Positions 46,991 to 57,295 of a DNA stretch of 64,000 nucleotides are shown here, piece by piece (the first letter of the stretch is position 1; every line of letters begins with the position of its first letter). Under the pieces are notes generated by a model. The model was not told the origin of the DNA and did no database searches. It saw nothing but the letters and a program-made list of their open reading frames with translations. The stretch is from the NCBI GenBank assembly GCA_963682175.1, contig OY821777.1:1009501-1073500 (forward strand), in the 5' to 3' direction. Origin of the DNA: Triglochin maritima (taxonomy: Eukaryota > Streptophyta > Magnoliopsida > Alismatales > Juncaginaceae). A program made the translations under genes and the position numbers.

Positions 46991-47480
46991 GGCTTAAGTA
47001 ACCGCTACCCGCCCCACTTAAGGGTGAGTTTGGCTGGGCAGGGCAGGATAAAAGAGTTGATTTTTATATAATTTAATTTGGATCCATAACATGTATGAAA
47101 TGAAAATAAAATTCAAAACTTGTAAACATCATACAAAATCAAACATTTGCCTTCAACAGTCCGATGACTTTCTTCATCTGTCGAACATGATGAATGAAGG
47201 CCTCCATGTAAATCCAAGATGTAAAAATATAAAAGACTAAAAGAGACTTAGTTAATACAAAAATAAAGATAAGCACATTTATTTTATTATAATTAAAATC
47301 TTAAACTTTTAAATAATATATTTATAATGCATATTTAAATATAGTTTGACGGGTTAACCTACAACCACAATCCGCACCATTTAAACTAACGGGTTGGCGG
47401 GTTGTGAAATAAACAACGCAACCCTCCCCACACGGGGCGGGGCGGGTTGACGGGTTAAACCCGTCCCACGAACAACCCTA
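46991..47480. mobile_element. Degenerate hAT-type MITE, GGCGGG family
   Basis: The left part reads AGGGGCTTAAGTAACCGCTACCCGCCCC and the right end GGGTTAAACCCGTCCCACG followed by AACAACCCTA. The subterminal words match the MITEs at 20010 and 32485, but no 8-bp duplication remains. The left edge is approximate. Confidence 0.65.
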
Positions 47481-47663
47481 ATGTTTGGTGGTCAATCTGG
47501 ATAAAACAAAAAAATAAAAGAAAATAGAAAACATATTGTTAAAAAATTCAAAACCGATTTTAAAAATGATTTTAAAAAAATCAAAAGATATAAGAGCTAC
47601 AATGGTCCGGGGCACGTGGACCCATGCCCACATTCTGGGTCACAACCCCTAAGAGCACCATTA

Positions 47664-47850
47664 AGAGCACCCTTAACGGGTGCTCTTTGGGGTCGGGTCT
47701 TAGGGGGATCCGACCCCAGCGCCCCTTAGGCGGGAAAAACCCAGGTCGGGACCTGGCCACGTGGTCAACCCGGGTTGGTTAATTTGTTTTTTTTTTGTAA
47801 TAAATAATTAAAAATTATTTTTTTATGTTTAATAATTTTTATTGCTGGGC
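47664..47850. mobile_element. Left terminal fragment of a Harbinger-type element
   Basis: AGAGCACCCTTAACGGGTGC follows TTA (47661-47663), like the left end of Harbinger 2, and a GC-rich subterminal region (GGTCGGGACCTGG) follows. A second similar word, AGAGCACCATTA, lies just before it. No right end was found. Confidence 0.6.
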
Positions 47851-48400
47851 TGGGCTAGGAATATATGTTCTATCATAATTATTTATATATATCATTCAAT
47901 TAATGGAATGATTTATATTGGATCGTAACTTGTCAAATCTATGCCTGAATATATATTTTTTGTGCCCCTGATTTCCCTACATTATATATTATTATGTTAT
48001 ATATTCACGTTGATGAAAACCAAATCAATCAAGTTGATGTCCTAATTAATTATGTAAAATGGAAGTCTCCAGAATGATGATATGAAGTCATGTTTCAAAC
48101 TCATTTCCAGCTTTAACATTTGTAATCACATAGTCATGCTAAATTTAAATATTAAATGCTTGGATATTTCTTTAATAAATCTTAAAAATCAAATCCAGAT
48201 CTGATTGGCTTTACGAATCCTTTAATTTGACTTAGCTCGACTAATTGTTTAAGAAATTACAATGGGTCAAAATCATAACACGAGAATGCGACATGAAACG
48301 CATCTCCATAAAAGATGTTTTTAAAATACGAACGTGGCATCGTGTCTAATGCCAAAAAGTCTCATTTATCATTTAAAGTTAAAGCTTTTAAGTTTAAAAA
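47851..48400. other. Intergenic, AT-rich
   Basis: Nothing recognised. Confidence 0.45.
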
Positions 48401-48401
48401 A

Positions 48402-49332
48402 AAAATATTTGATTGAATGTCACTGAAACAACTAAATTAGATTATGTCGTAGAAAAATCAAATTATTTATCTTAATACCAAAAGAAAACAAAATATTTAA
48501 CTTTATGTCATTCTATTGTGTATATTAATATAATTTATGTGTCCGTTAAGTATATTAATATTTAATAGAATTTTTATAGAATCATTCTGAATAAACCAAA
48601 AATCATAAAATACATTATATGTGTTGAAAAAATTACAAATAATTATTCAAAAAAATTATCTATACACTCTCTCATATCTATCTTTGAACTTTCATTTCTT
48701 TTTTTCTCTTACTAAACTTAATGGCTCCATTACTAAACTAATGAAATCCGATAAAAAAATCTAAAAATTATTATTTTTTATTTATCTTATTTCAGATTCA
48801 TGATTTTTAATATTTTAAGTACAAGAATATGATAATTGATAAAAGAATTTTTATAAAAAAATAAATATTTTTGGAAAAACACATTTTATATAAAAATGAT
48901 TTTTATTAGAAAAATGATATTTTTATTAGAAAAATGATATTTTTAATATAAAAATTTTAATTATTTTGTATTTTTAAAATTAAAAAATTATCAAATTTTA
49001 TTAGTTTAGTAATCGAACAATTAAGTTTAGTGAGACAAATAAGAAATGAAAGTTGAAATATCTAGATGAGAGAGCATAGATAAATTATTTGAGTAATGTT
49101 TTGCAATTTTTACAATACATATAATGAATTTTATGAATTTTTGGTTTATTCAGAGTGATTCTGTAAAATTTTCATTAAATATTAATATACTTTACGGATG
49201 ATAACGGAAAAGTTAACGGATGTCATAGAAAATTTTTATATGACATTAAGATAAATAGTTTGATTTATCTATGACATTAGACTAAATAGTCAAAATCTAG
49301 TTGTTTTTTGGTAGCACTGAATCAAATAACCC
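48402..49332. mobile_element. Long inverted-repeat MITE, about 930 bp
   Basis: Arms of about 320-340 bp (48402-48740 and 49010-49332) are inverted copies. Examples are ATCTTAATACC paired with a TGACATTAAGATAAATAG region, GAATCATTCTGAATAAACC with GGTTTATTCAGAGTGATTC, and TCTTACTAAACTTAAT with TTAAGTTTAGTGAG. A central AT-rich loop separates them. Both edges abut poly(A) runs, so a TSD cannot be proven. Non-coding; Mutator-like by structure only. Confidence 0.78.
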
Positions 49333-49478
49333 AAAAAAAAAAAATCTCAGATCATCGCCGACTATTAGTGAGTATGTCAACTAATCGCCTTCCAATATAC
49401 GTGGCGGTGGCCCCCACAGCGCAATAAGGCAGGTCCCAGACAGATCGCCGAGGACATCCGCTGCTAGCTGTAAATCGC

Positions 49479-49565
49479 CACGTGCGTGTAAAACGCGCTG
49501 CACGTGTTCATGACCGGCTCCACCGGTCCAACCGGGATCTGTCCTTCCCTGAGATTTATAAAAAA
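49479..49565 (+). promoter_or_regulatory. JAZ promoter: two G-boxes and a TATA box
   Basis: CACGTG occurs at 49479-49484 and 49501-49506, 22 bp apart, both in GC-rich context. A TTTATAAAAA box lies at about 49555-49564, which places transcription near 49590 and gives a leader of roughly 100 bases rich in TTCTTC. G-boxes are the known binding sites of MYC2-type bHLH factors, which JAZ proteins repress. Feedback induction of this gene by jasmonate is therefore likely, but inferred. Confidence 0.75.
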
Positions 49566-49689
49566 ACACAACAACATGTGCTCTCTTGTGGTCGAAGACT
49601 TTTCCAAGCTCCAATTTTTCTTCTTCTTCGTCTTCTTCTTCATCAGCTCCTTTGATTCCTCCCTTTTGGAGAAAGTGTTGGTTTCGGAG

Positions 49690-52466
49690 ATGAGCGTGGA
49701 GAGGGACTTCTTTGGAGTGGGCGTGAAGGAATCCGTGGTGAAACTGGAAGACCACACTGGGGGTTGCAAGGATTCGCGTAATATTGCAAACCCATGTTTT
49801 TCTTCCTTGCAATTTGGTCCAAAGTTTCCATCTTTTGAGGTCTTGTTTTGAGTTGGGTTTTATAGCAAGTTGTTGTTAATTGCTTTCTTGTTCTTTGGTT
49901 TGACTTTTTGTTTGAAAACAAACATTTGGGGTCTCTTAAGTTGGTCGCCTTTTGCTCAATTAGATGAAAAAACTGTTCACTTAATCATTGAAGCTCGTTT
50001 GGTTTCTGAAATTGTTCCCCCAATGGAGTTTTTAAAGTTGGTTTGGTTTTGGCTTCTTTTTCTGAGGGGTTTCTGTTTTTTTATGGAAATGATCATATGC
50101 TGGATTTAGTACTCATCCTCCCCTTATGTGTTTCCTATTTTTGCCTTAACATGTGAGCAATGCGTATTACAGAGGCTATTTATGGGGTTATTCCATGAAT
50201 AACTCTGTGCAATCCATTTTCGTCAACTCCAGCTTCTAAGCAGGGATCAGGAGGTTCTGAGTCAAATTGTTTCTTTCTTTCTTTCTCTTATTTCCTTCCT
50301 GGTTTCTGTTTTTTTAGTTACTTATGTGTGCTGCATCTATTTATCTTTTAGAGCTGTCAGCTTGGATTGTAAATTTACGACCTGAAAGCTCAAGCCGAAT
50401 TCGCACTTTGCGAGTTCGTTCACACTTTCTGATAGAGTTTAGTTCAAAATAATGATCCCCCATTTTCGCAGATGTGATTGCTGTTTGTTATTTTTCCTGT
50501 ACTAAATTTATAGTTGAAGATTCATATTGTTTTTACCCTGGTTTACTGATTTTCCTTGGTGGTTAATTGGATTTTTTGTTTAACTTTTCTGTCAGAAAAT
50601 TATGTGAATTGCTTTTGTTATTGTAGGAATCATGTCTTACTTGTTTTTTCTCGCTTGCTGCTGTTTCAGCTGTTCGGAGGCCAGTTCCAAACAAGATGTC
50701 TACCTTGCCGCAGTCGGTACCCTTCAAGGTATCACAGGATGATAGGCTGAAGAATAATTTATGCGATCAATTCTCCTCACCTAGATTTCAGAAAGCAACA
50801 CGCTTGGGATCGATTGACCAAAGACCCCCCTCCGTGTTCTCATTGCAGGTTTGTGGCTTTTAAATTTCCAATCATGAATACTCAACAAAAAATGCTAAAA
50901 TAAGAAATATTTACATGTAGTTCGTTTGGCTTGCAGAAAGGATTTTCTGTGGAAACTCAGGGTAGTATAAAACCTTTCACGTTGCCCGTTTACTCATCTG
51001 CACCTACCAATTTGTTTGCCACTACAGTAGAGCACTCAAATATTAACCTGTCTAGTGATGCTAGAATGTTCCCAGTGGTCTCAAGCCACTCGATTCCTTT
51101 TACACAAGGCAATAACTTCTTCAGGGTTCATGGTTCCATTAGCAGTCCCAATTTTTCAACTACCCATCTGAAGAATCAGTATAATGCAGGTTTTGCTCCA
51201 AGGTAGTCAACCATAACCTGGTTGGTCCTTTTTATTTATGTTTGTTGGTTGTTTTTGAGATGTCATCACTTAACAAGATAACTAATCATATGATGCACGG
51301 ATTTTACAGAAACTCTGCAAACCCTCTTTTAGCATGTGGACAAATGACAATATTCTATGGAGGAGAGGTACATGTCTACGAGAATGTTGCAGTAGACAAG
51401 GTATTCGGAAGATGAATGTGAATTTAGCTTAAATTTAGTTACCACAACTAGGGTTCTAATCGACCATTTATGTAGGCTCAAGCAATTATGCTTGCTGCGA
51501 GCAAGGGATCGAGCTTGAACGAGAACAGAAATTTGAAGAAGCAAGCACCCTTCATCCCCCCTGCCAAAATGGTACCTGCACTGCCTATAAACCTGAACCA
51601 AGACCAATTGCCTTTCTTGCCTCCTGAGCCTGTAAACATGAACTGCAACCATGTGTCGTTCTTACCACCTGCCAAAGTGGTAACTTCAGAGCCCATAAAC
51701 TTGAACCGGAACCAAGCACAAAACAATGCCAATTCACCTCGCTCGACCTTTTCCAGCCCGGTGTCTGCTACGTCTCATTCGGCTCACTCCAATAGTGGTT
51801 CAAGCCCTACAGACGATAAGAGCGGTCAAATCAGCAGCGTTCCAATTCCAACTAACCAAAATGATCAGCTGAAGACAGTTATTTCCAGTCCTCCGCAGGA
51901 GACCCATGCTATGCTCATGACCAGTGGTATGTTCTCCTTTCAACTCGTTTAGACTTCCAAATTTAGTGATACTGTCTGGAATTCAAGATAGATGTGTTTT
52001 AGTTGAATTTGTTGTTCATGTCTTGTTTCCTAAAATATTGGCATTTTCTGGAATATAGTCGAGAAATCACTTTTAAAAACTGTTGTGTATTTCTTTTGCA
52101 GCTGTACGCGTACCCATGGCACGCAAGGCATCACTAGCCAGATTTTTGGAGAAACGCAAAGAAAGGTAAAGACTAGCTTTTGTTTTAGAAGCAGCTAATG
52201 TTTATAACGTAATTCATTACCCTGTAACATTATTTTTCTTTCAATAACTTATTGTCTTCCAACGCAGAGTGACCAATGCAGCACCGTACCCATGCAAAAG
52301 ACCAAATGAAGGCATAGCAGATGAATCGAGCAATGTCTCCGGAAAAGCTGAAGTGGTTCCAGAGAGGTTCATGTCAGGCAGTGGAGAGCATTCATGGTGC
52401 CTCAACACAGCTAAAACTAAATACAGCACTGGTACCGAGCCCCTTAATACCAATTTGGAGATTTAG
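49690..52466 (+). CDS. TIFY6B: JAZ jasmonate repressor, TIFY6/JAZ3-like
   Basis: Seven exons with GT-AG introns: 49690-49777, 50670-50848, 50937-51202, 51310-51400, 51476-51926, 52102-52165 and 52268-52466; 445 aa. The N-terminus MSVERDFFGVGVKE and PVPNKMSTLPQSVPFK-VSQDDR follow the TIFY6 pattern. The ZIM domain has QMTIFYGGEVHVYENV and DKAQAIMLAAS (about residues 188-220, split by an intron). The Jas domain has VPMARKASLARFLEKRKERV followed by APYP (about 362-387), with the usual intron inside it. JAZ proteins hold MYC factors off in the nucleus through Jas and recruit NINJA/TOPLESS through TIFY; jasmonoyl-isoleucine triggers COI1-dependent degradation. Exon 5 holds a short repeat of FxPPAKxV and INLNxxQ between the two domains. 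The exon 1 donor (TCGC-GTAATA) is inferred from frame. Confidence 0.92.
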
Positions 52467-53160
52467 TTAGTTGCCTTGTTGTCATCTTTTATGCACACCT
52501 TCCACTTGTAATCTAGCTTTAATTCATTTTGGCTAAAGCAAGTATATATGGGTAGGTTGTTTTTTAAGATCAGAGTAGGGTGTCACTTGTTAAGATGTAA
52601 TTCAATCTACTAACAAGATCCCTACTTATATTATTTTTTTTCTTTTTGGCTTTTAATGAATATATATTGTATTTCTGAACTTGTACAAATAATACACGTT
52701 TATTGTTTTTTTGTGTGTTCTCTTTTGTTACTTCCCTGTGTGTTAGGCTTGTAACTACATAAAAATTATTAAAGGGTTTACTCTCCCTTCATTATGTTTC
52801 ACAACAGGTAATCTTTTAACCATCATATTTAACTAGCAGTTTCTGAGCGATAAATAAATTTTCTTCGTGTTGTTGCAGAATTGAATTCTGAAAACATTAG
52901 GATTGGCGTGAGAACAAATACAAGTAATAACCTTATTATCTTCTGTAGTGTTGTTTTCCAGACAAGAAATATAAGTAATAATTGTACAATTTACTTACCT
53001 TGTCCAGATATATTTGGATTAAAGAACTTAAGTGAGAGAATATATATAAAATTGTGGATCTGTAGTTGCTGATAGTATATCCAAGCTTTGCGTTAAGGCA
53101 AGAGCAGCCGACTACAATAATAAAAAACTATGCCACAGTAGGTTGCGTGCCTACTGCCTA
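52467..53160. other. JAZ 3' region
   Basis: The first about 220 bases are probably the 3' UTR (AATGAATATATA near 52658). An acceptor-like TTGTTGCAG near 52879 precedes a 63-codon frame with no domain. Nothing else recognised. Confidence 0.4.
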
Positions 53161-53479
53161 ATTTCAAAAGGGGGATGTTTTATGGTCGGGGTGCGCATGG
53201 GGACGCCGGCTGACGTAGGCAATCCAGTAAGTAAAAACCAAAAATTAATTAAATCACATATTATTTATTTATTTTGTGTCACATCAGACGCACGTGGAAC
53301 TATGTGACATTTGGTTTCCAACATACATATATTCTCAAAATCTTCCATTATCCCCCCAAACATTTCATTCTCCATCATTTTCTCCCGATGGAAGACGAGA
53401 TCGGTAAGAGGGATGCCGAGGAGATGACGCGGGAGTGAGTCTTAAGGAGGTTGGGACGCCGACGTTTTTGGTTAGGACG

Positions 53480-54955
53480 TCACGATGTAGTTGGTTGGCG
53501 AGGAAGATGAGGAAATGGTCGGCATTGGAGCCTTTCTCGAGGCGAGGAGGAGGAATGTGATTTTTTGTAACTGATTTTAGTTTTTGTATGATGTTTTTGG
53601 AGGAAAGTTTGGTTTTCGTGGCTGATTTTAAGTTTTGGGGTTTTGTTATGTGATTGATTGATCTTGGATTTTTCGGAAACATTGTTTTTTGTAGCTGATT
53701 TGAGTTTTTTGTGTTGAGTTTTTACGGATGAGGAAAAATGTGGTTTTTTGTAACTGATTTGAGTTTTTTGTGTGGTGGTTTTTGTGGAAAGTTTAGTTTT
53801 CGTGGCTGATTTGAAGTTTTTGGTTTTGTTCTATGATTGATTTGTCTTTTTTTTGAAGTGTGGTTCTTTGTAGCTGATTTGAGTTTTTTTGTGTTGAGTT
53901 TCTGAGGAAAAGTTTGTTTCTTTGTGGTTGATTTAAAGTTTTTGGTTTTTTAAAAAAGAAAAACAACAACTTAAAAAGAAACAAACATAACTTAAAACGG
54001 ACCAACAGAAAATTAAAAAGTAAAAACAGAAAATTAACATGAACTTAAAAAAGATGAAACAATACTTAAAAAGGAAAAACATGAACTTAAAAAGGATGAA
54101 GTAGTACCTAAAAAGGAACATATCTTAAAAAGGACGAAACAAAAATTAAAAAAAAACTTCACACTTAAAAAGGAACAGACTATACTTAAAAAGACACAAC
54201 TCACAGTTAAAAAGGAACAAACAATTCTTAAAAAGGAACAGACATCTCTTAAAAATGTACAACTTACAGTTAAAAAGGTGAACCGCAAACTTAGAAATGA
54301 TAGACGTAGATGTTAAAAAGGAACATGTTTTGCCTTTTTAAGTTGTTGTTTGGGAAGACCAAAAGTTACGTTGGGAAAAGTAAAAGTTGCATGAGGAAAC
54401 CAAACGTTGCAGTGAGAAAGTAATGTTGCATTGAGAAACTAAATGTTAAAAATGTACAACTCACAGTTAAAAAGGTAAACCTCAAATATAAAAAGGAACA
54501 AACAATTCTTAAAAAATAACATTCATCACTTAAAAATTTACAACTCACCGTTAAAAAGGAGAACCGTAAACTTAAAAAGGAACAAAAAACATTAAAAATG
54601 AAAACTTCACACTTAAAAATGTACCCTCACATAGAAAGAATAGACTACACTTAAAAAGGTACAACTCGCAATTAAAAAGGAGAACCGCAAACATAAGAAT
54701 GAACAAACAATTTTTAAAAATGAACAAACATCACTTAAAAATGTACAATTCACTGTTAAAAAGGTGAACCGTAAACTTAAAAATGATAGACGTAGATGTT
54801 AAAAAGGAACATGTTTTGCATTTTTAAGTCGTTGTTTGGGGAAACTAAAAGTTGCGTTGGAAAAAGTAAAAGTTGCATGGGGAAACCAAACATTGCAGTA
54901 AGAAAGTAAAAGTTGTACGAGGAAACCAAATGTTACAGGAGGAAACTAAAAGAAA
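53480..54955. repeat. Minisatellite block: CTGATTTGAGTTTTTTGTGTT and CTTAAAAAGGAACAAAC repeats
   Basis: Two parts. At 53560-53940, diverged units of about 60-130 bp repeat TTGTAGCTGATTTGAG and GTGTTGAGTTT. At 53945-54955, a 16-20-bp unit of the form CTTAAAAAGGAACAAAC recurs dozens of times. A higher-order copy is evident: ATGATAGACGTAGATGTTAA occurs at about 54298 and 54783, each followed by GGAACATGTTTTGC and a block of AAAGTTGCATG/GGAAACCAAA words. The offset is about 485 bp. Both strands have long frames only because the unit lacks stops in some phases. Confidence 0.8.
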
Positions 54956-55390
54956 TGAATTTATCTGATTTGCTGACTCATCATTTCAAAACCTTCAATC
55001 GACTGTTGTGCCTTCCTACCTATGCCTATAATCTAATATGAGCACGTGAAGCTTAATATTGTAGTAATATGCTTGGTCAAGTCTCTTTTTTAAAAGGTAT
55101 CACATGGGTATCAATAGTATCTAGTATTTACCTATTTGTTTTATGAAATATGAGGGAACATGGAGTACACAAACCATTATTGTTCCACCACCACTATCTG
55201 ATGTTTTCTCTGTTGACTACGTAGTCCTTGCTTTTGCTAGGAACACACAATCAATGGTCTAATCATGATACAGTATTTATTTGGTGATTTTACTTTTATA
55301 TTAATGAATGATGATAAGACTTGTTGGTGTGCATGAATGACGTTCTTCTTGCTTACACCGTAACCAATCACTTCCGGTCTTATCTTGTGA

Positions 55391-56434
55391 GGGCACAATT
55401 AACAGCCCCCACGCTATCAGGTTGTCACTCTTTCACGGTCACAGTTTATCTAACTCATCCAAAAATAAAATTTCTACCCATGTATGGTTAGCTCCACTTA
55501 CTTTTCATTCTTTTTTTTCCTCGTCATTTCTTAATTAAACAATTTTAATTTTCGCACAACATTTAACAAATTACATTTTATATAATTCTAATTATATTAC
55601 AATTCTATTTTAACTCGAAATATTGTTAATAATTACTGTTAAATCACGAAACTATTATTATATATTACAGAGACACGTTACATTTAAGATAAACTGAAAT
55701 ATGAAATATGAAATATTACACTCAAAGTTAAGAAACAACAATACGTATTACATAAACTAAACTTTCAAATACTACGTTAACAACTACGTTAACCCATTTT
55801 CAAATCGCTCCTCGTCCGTAGCGTTGCCATATATGCTCTATTAAATCGCTTTTAAGATCCAAATGTTGGTTCATGTCACGCACTCGATCTTGATTGACAA
55901 AAAGTCGTGAATATCCGCTATACGATCGGTCGAATACGATGTTTCCTCAGCTGAAGTTCTAGGACAATCTTCCATAAATTCGCGAATATCTCCAAAATTA
56001 GCGTAACAGTCGCATTCGTCCTCCACTATCATATTATGCATGATAATACAAGCTGTCATTATTTTGGACAGAACGTCCTTACTCTAGGCAAGAGTCGGGT
56101 TTCTGATGATCGCGAACCTCGCTTGCAACACTCCAAAAGCGCACGTGTGATTGAACAGTGCACGCTTGATTAAACAGGGTGGGCGTGATTAAATAAAATT
56201 AACATACATTGTTAACAAATAACCAATACATTAATCCAAAATATCTTACATTAACTAAAAACACCAAATACAAAATCATTTAATACCCCACATTAATAAC
56301 AAATACACAATCCATTAATAACAAAACCTCCACTAAATAATTAAAAAAAATTAAAAACGTGCCCCCCACCTGAGGGCACCCCGGACATCTACCCGGGTGG
56401 GCGTCTCGGGCGGGGCATCCCGTTAAGGGTGCCC
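55391..56434 (-). mobile_element. PIF/Harbinger transposon 3, internally deleted
   Basis: The left end GGGCACAATTAACAG and right end CCCGTTAAGGGTGCCC are inverted, with TGA on both sides (55388-55390 and 56435-56437). TGA is an unusual variant of the TTA target. The right subterminal region is GC-rich, as in Harbinger 2. Only a transposase C-terminal relic is inside. Confidence 0.75.
55871..56165 (-). pseudogene. PIF/Harbinger transposase C-terminal relic
   Basis: The minus strand reads CAFGVLQARFAIIRNP, a stop, then KIMTACIIMHNMIVEDECD, YANFGDIREFMEDCP and YSTDRIADIHDFL, then loses frame. It matches the C-terminus of the transposases at 6840-7168 and 24290-24627. The catalytic core is missing. 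Confidence 0.85.
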
Positions 56435-56437
56435 TGA

Positions 56438-56885
56438 GGTGTGATATTTGAAAAAGAATGAAGTTTGGATAAGTAAAATCTCCTAGCAACCTACTGCCTC
56501 TTAAGACGTGGAGAAATTCATCTCAATCATGGAAAGTACCAACCATGAATAAGAAATGCGGTGTGTTGGTTGGGGGCATCTTGAGTCAAAGGAGGGTATA
56601 GGGATTAGGAATTGGGAAAGTGTGAGGTTCATGAAAATCCTAAAACAAAATGCAAGCATTGAGATGGCCATATAACCTGTGAAATGTTCCACGTGAGATT
56701 AAAGGACCACATGTGTGCTTGGGTGTAGTTGCCATTTGAGTCAAACACATGTTATTTTAATCTTTCTTCTGGAAAATAATCATATTCTTTCCTATGCGAT
56801 GCTTTTATTTTGTAGTGCACCCCTTATGTTATGCATCTGCGACATGTTAGCATGTAACCTATTCAGTGAATAAAAAATTCATGAC
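56438..56885. other. Intergenic, nothing recognised
   Basis: No gene recognised. Confidence 0.45.
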
Positions 56886-56889
56886 TTAA

Positions 56890-57295
56890 GGTCATCTTTA
56901 ATCATAATGTTTTCATAAATGTCATTCTTCATCGGATGTCATTATTGTTAATTTTTATTTTACATGATGTGTTATTTCAAATTATTTCAGGTTCCGTTGT
57001 AAAATTTTGGTGGTGACGGGGTGGAAAAAAACACAAACGTAAATAAATAGGTGAACAGATCAATATCTGAAATACCATAATAAGGTGTCGGAAAAAAATA
57101 CTAGCGTCCACCTCAGGAGCTGCCGCCCCCTGTCATCCCCGCATTCATACTCCGATTTTATTTTTCATGGTTATTTTTTATTGTAGTATGAAAAGATGAG
57201 AGTCTATTAAGAGCAGAAATAAGTAAAAATGAGAGAAAAACAAAATTATAATTGGCGCAAACGATATAAGTAATTTGCGGCGACAGAATAACAAT
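56890..57295. mobile_element. Degenerate relative of the 17948-19341 element, without arrays
   Basis: The words GTGTTATTTCAAATTATTT and TTTTGGTGGTGACGG match 18421-18475. GCGTCCACCTCAGGAGCTGCCGCCCCC corresponds to the hairpin arm GCGTCCGACGGAGCCGCCCCC at 18868. The right end AGTAAAAATGAGAGAAAAAC, AAGTAATTTGCGGCGAC matches the right terminal repeat near 19265-19330. The 33-bp units are absent. Boundaries are approximate. Confidence 0.55.

Noticed and set aside
49381..49812. Minus-strand frame over the JAZ first exon
   Set aside because: It is antisense to a spliced gene with full family support.
51329..51732. Minus-strand frames over JAZ exon 5
   Set aside because: Shadow of the coding strand; no motifs of their own.
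53793..54288. Phe/Leu/Lys-rich frames as membrane proteins
   Set aside because: They translate the AAAAAGGAAC minisatellite; hydrophobicity follows from TTT/CTT codons.
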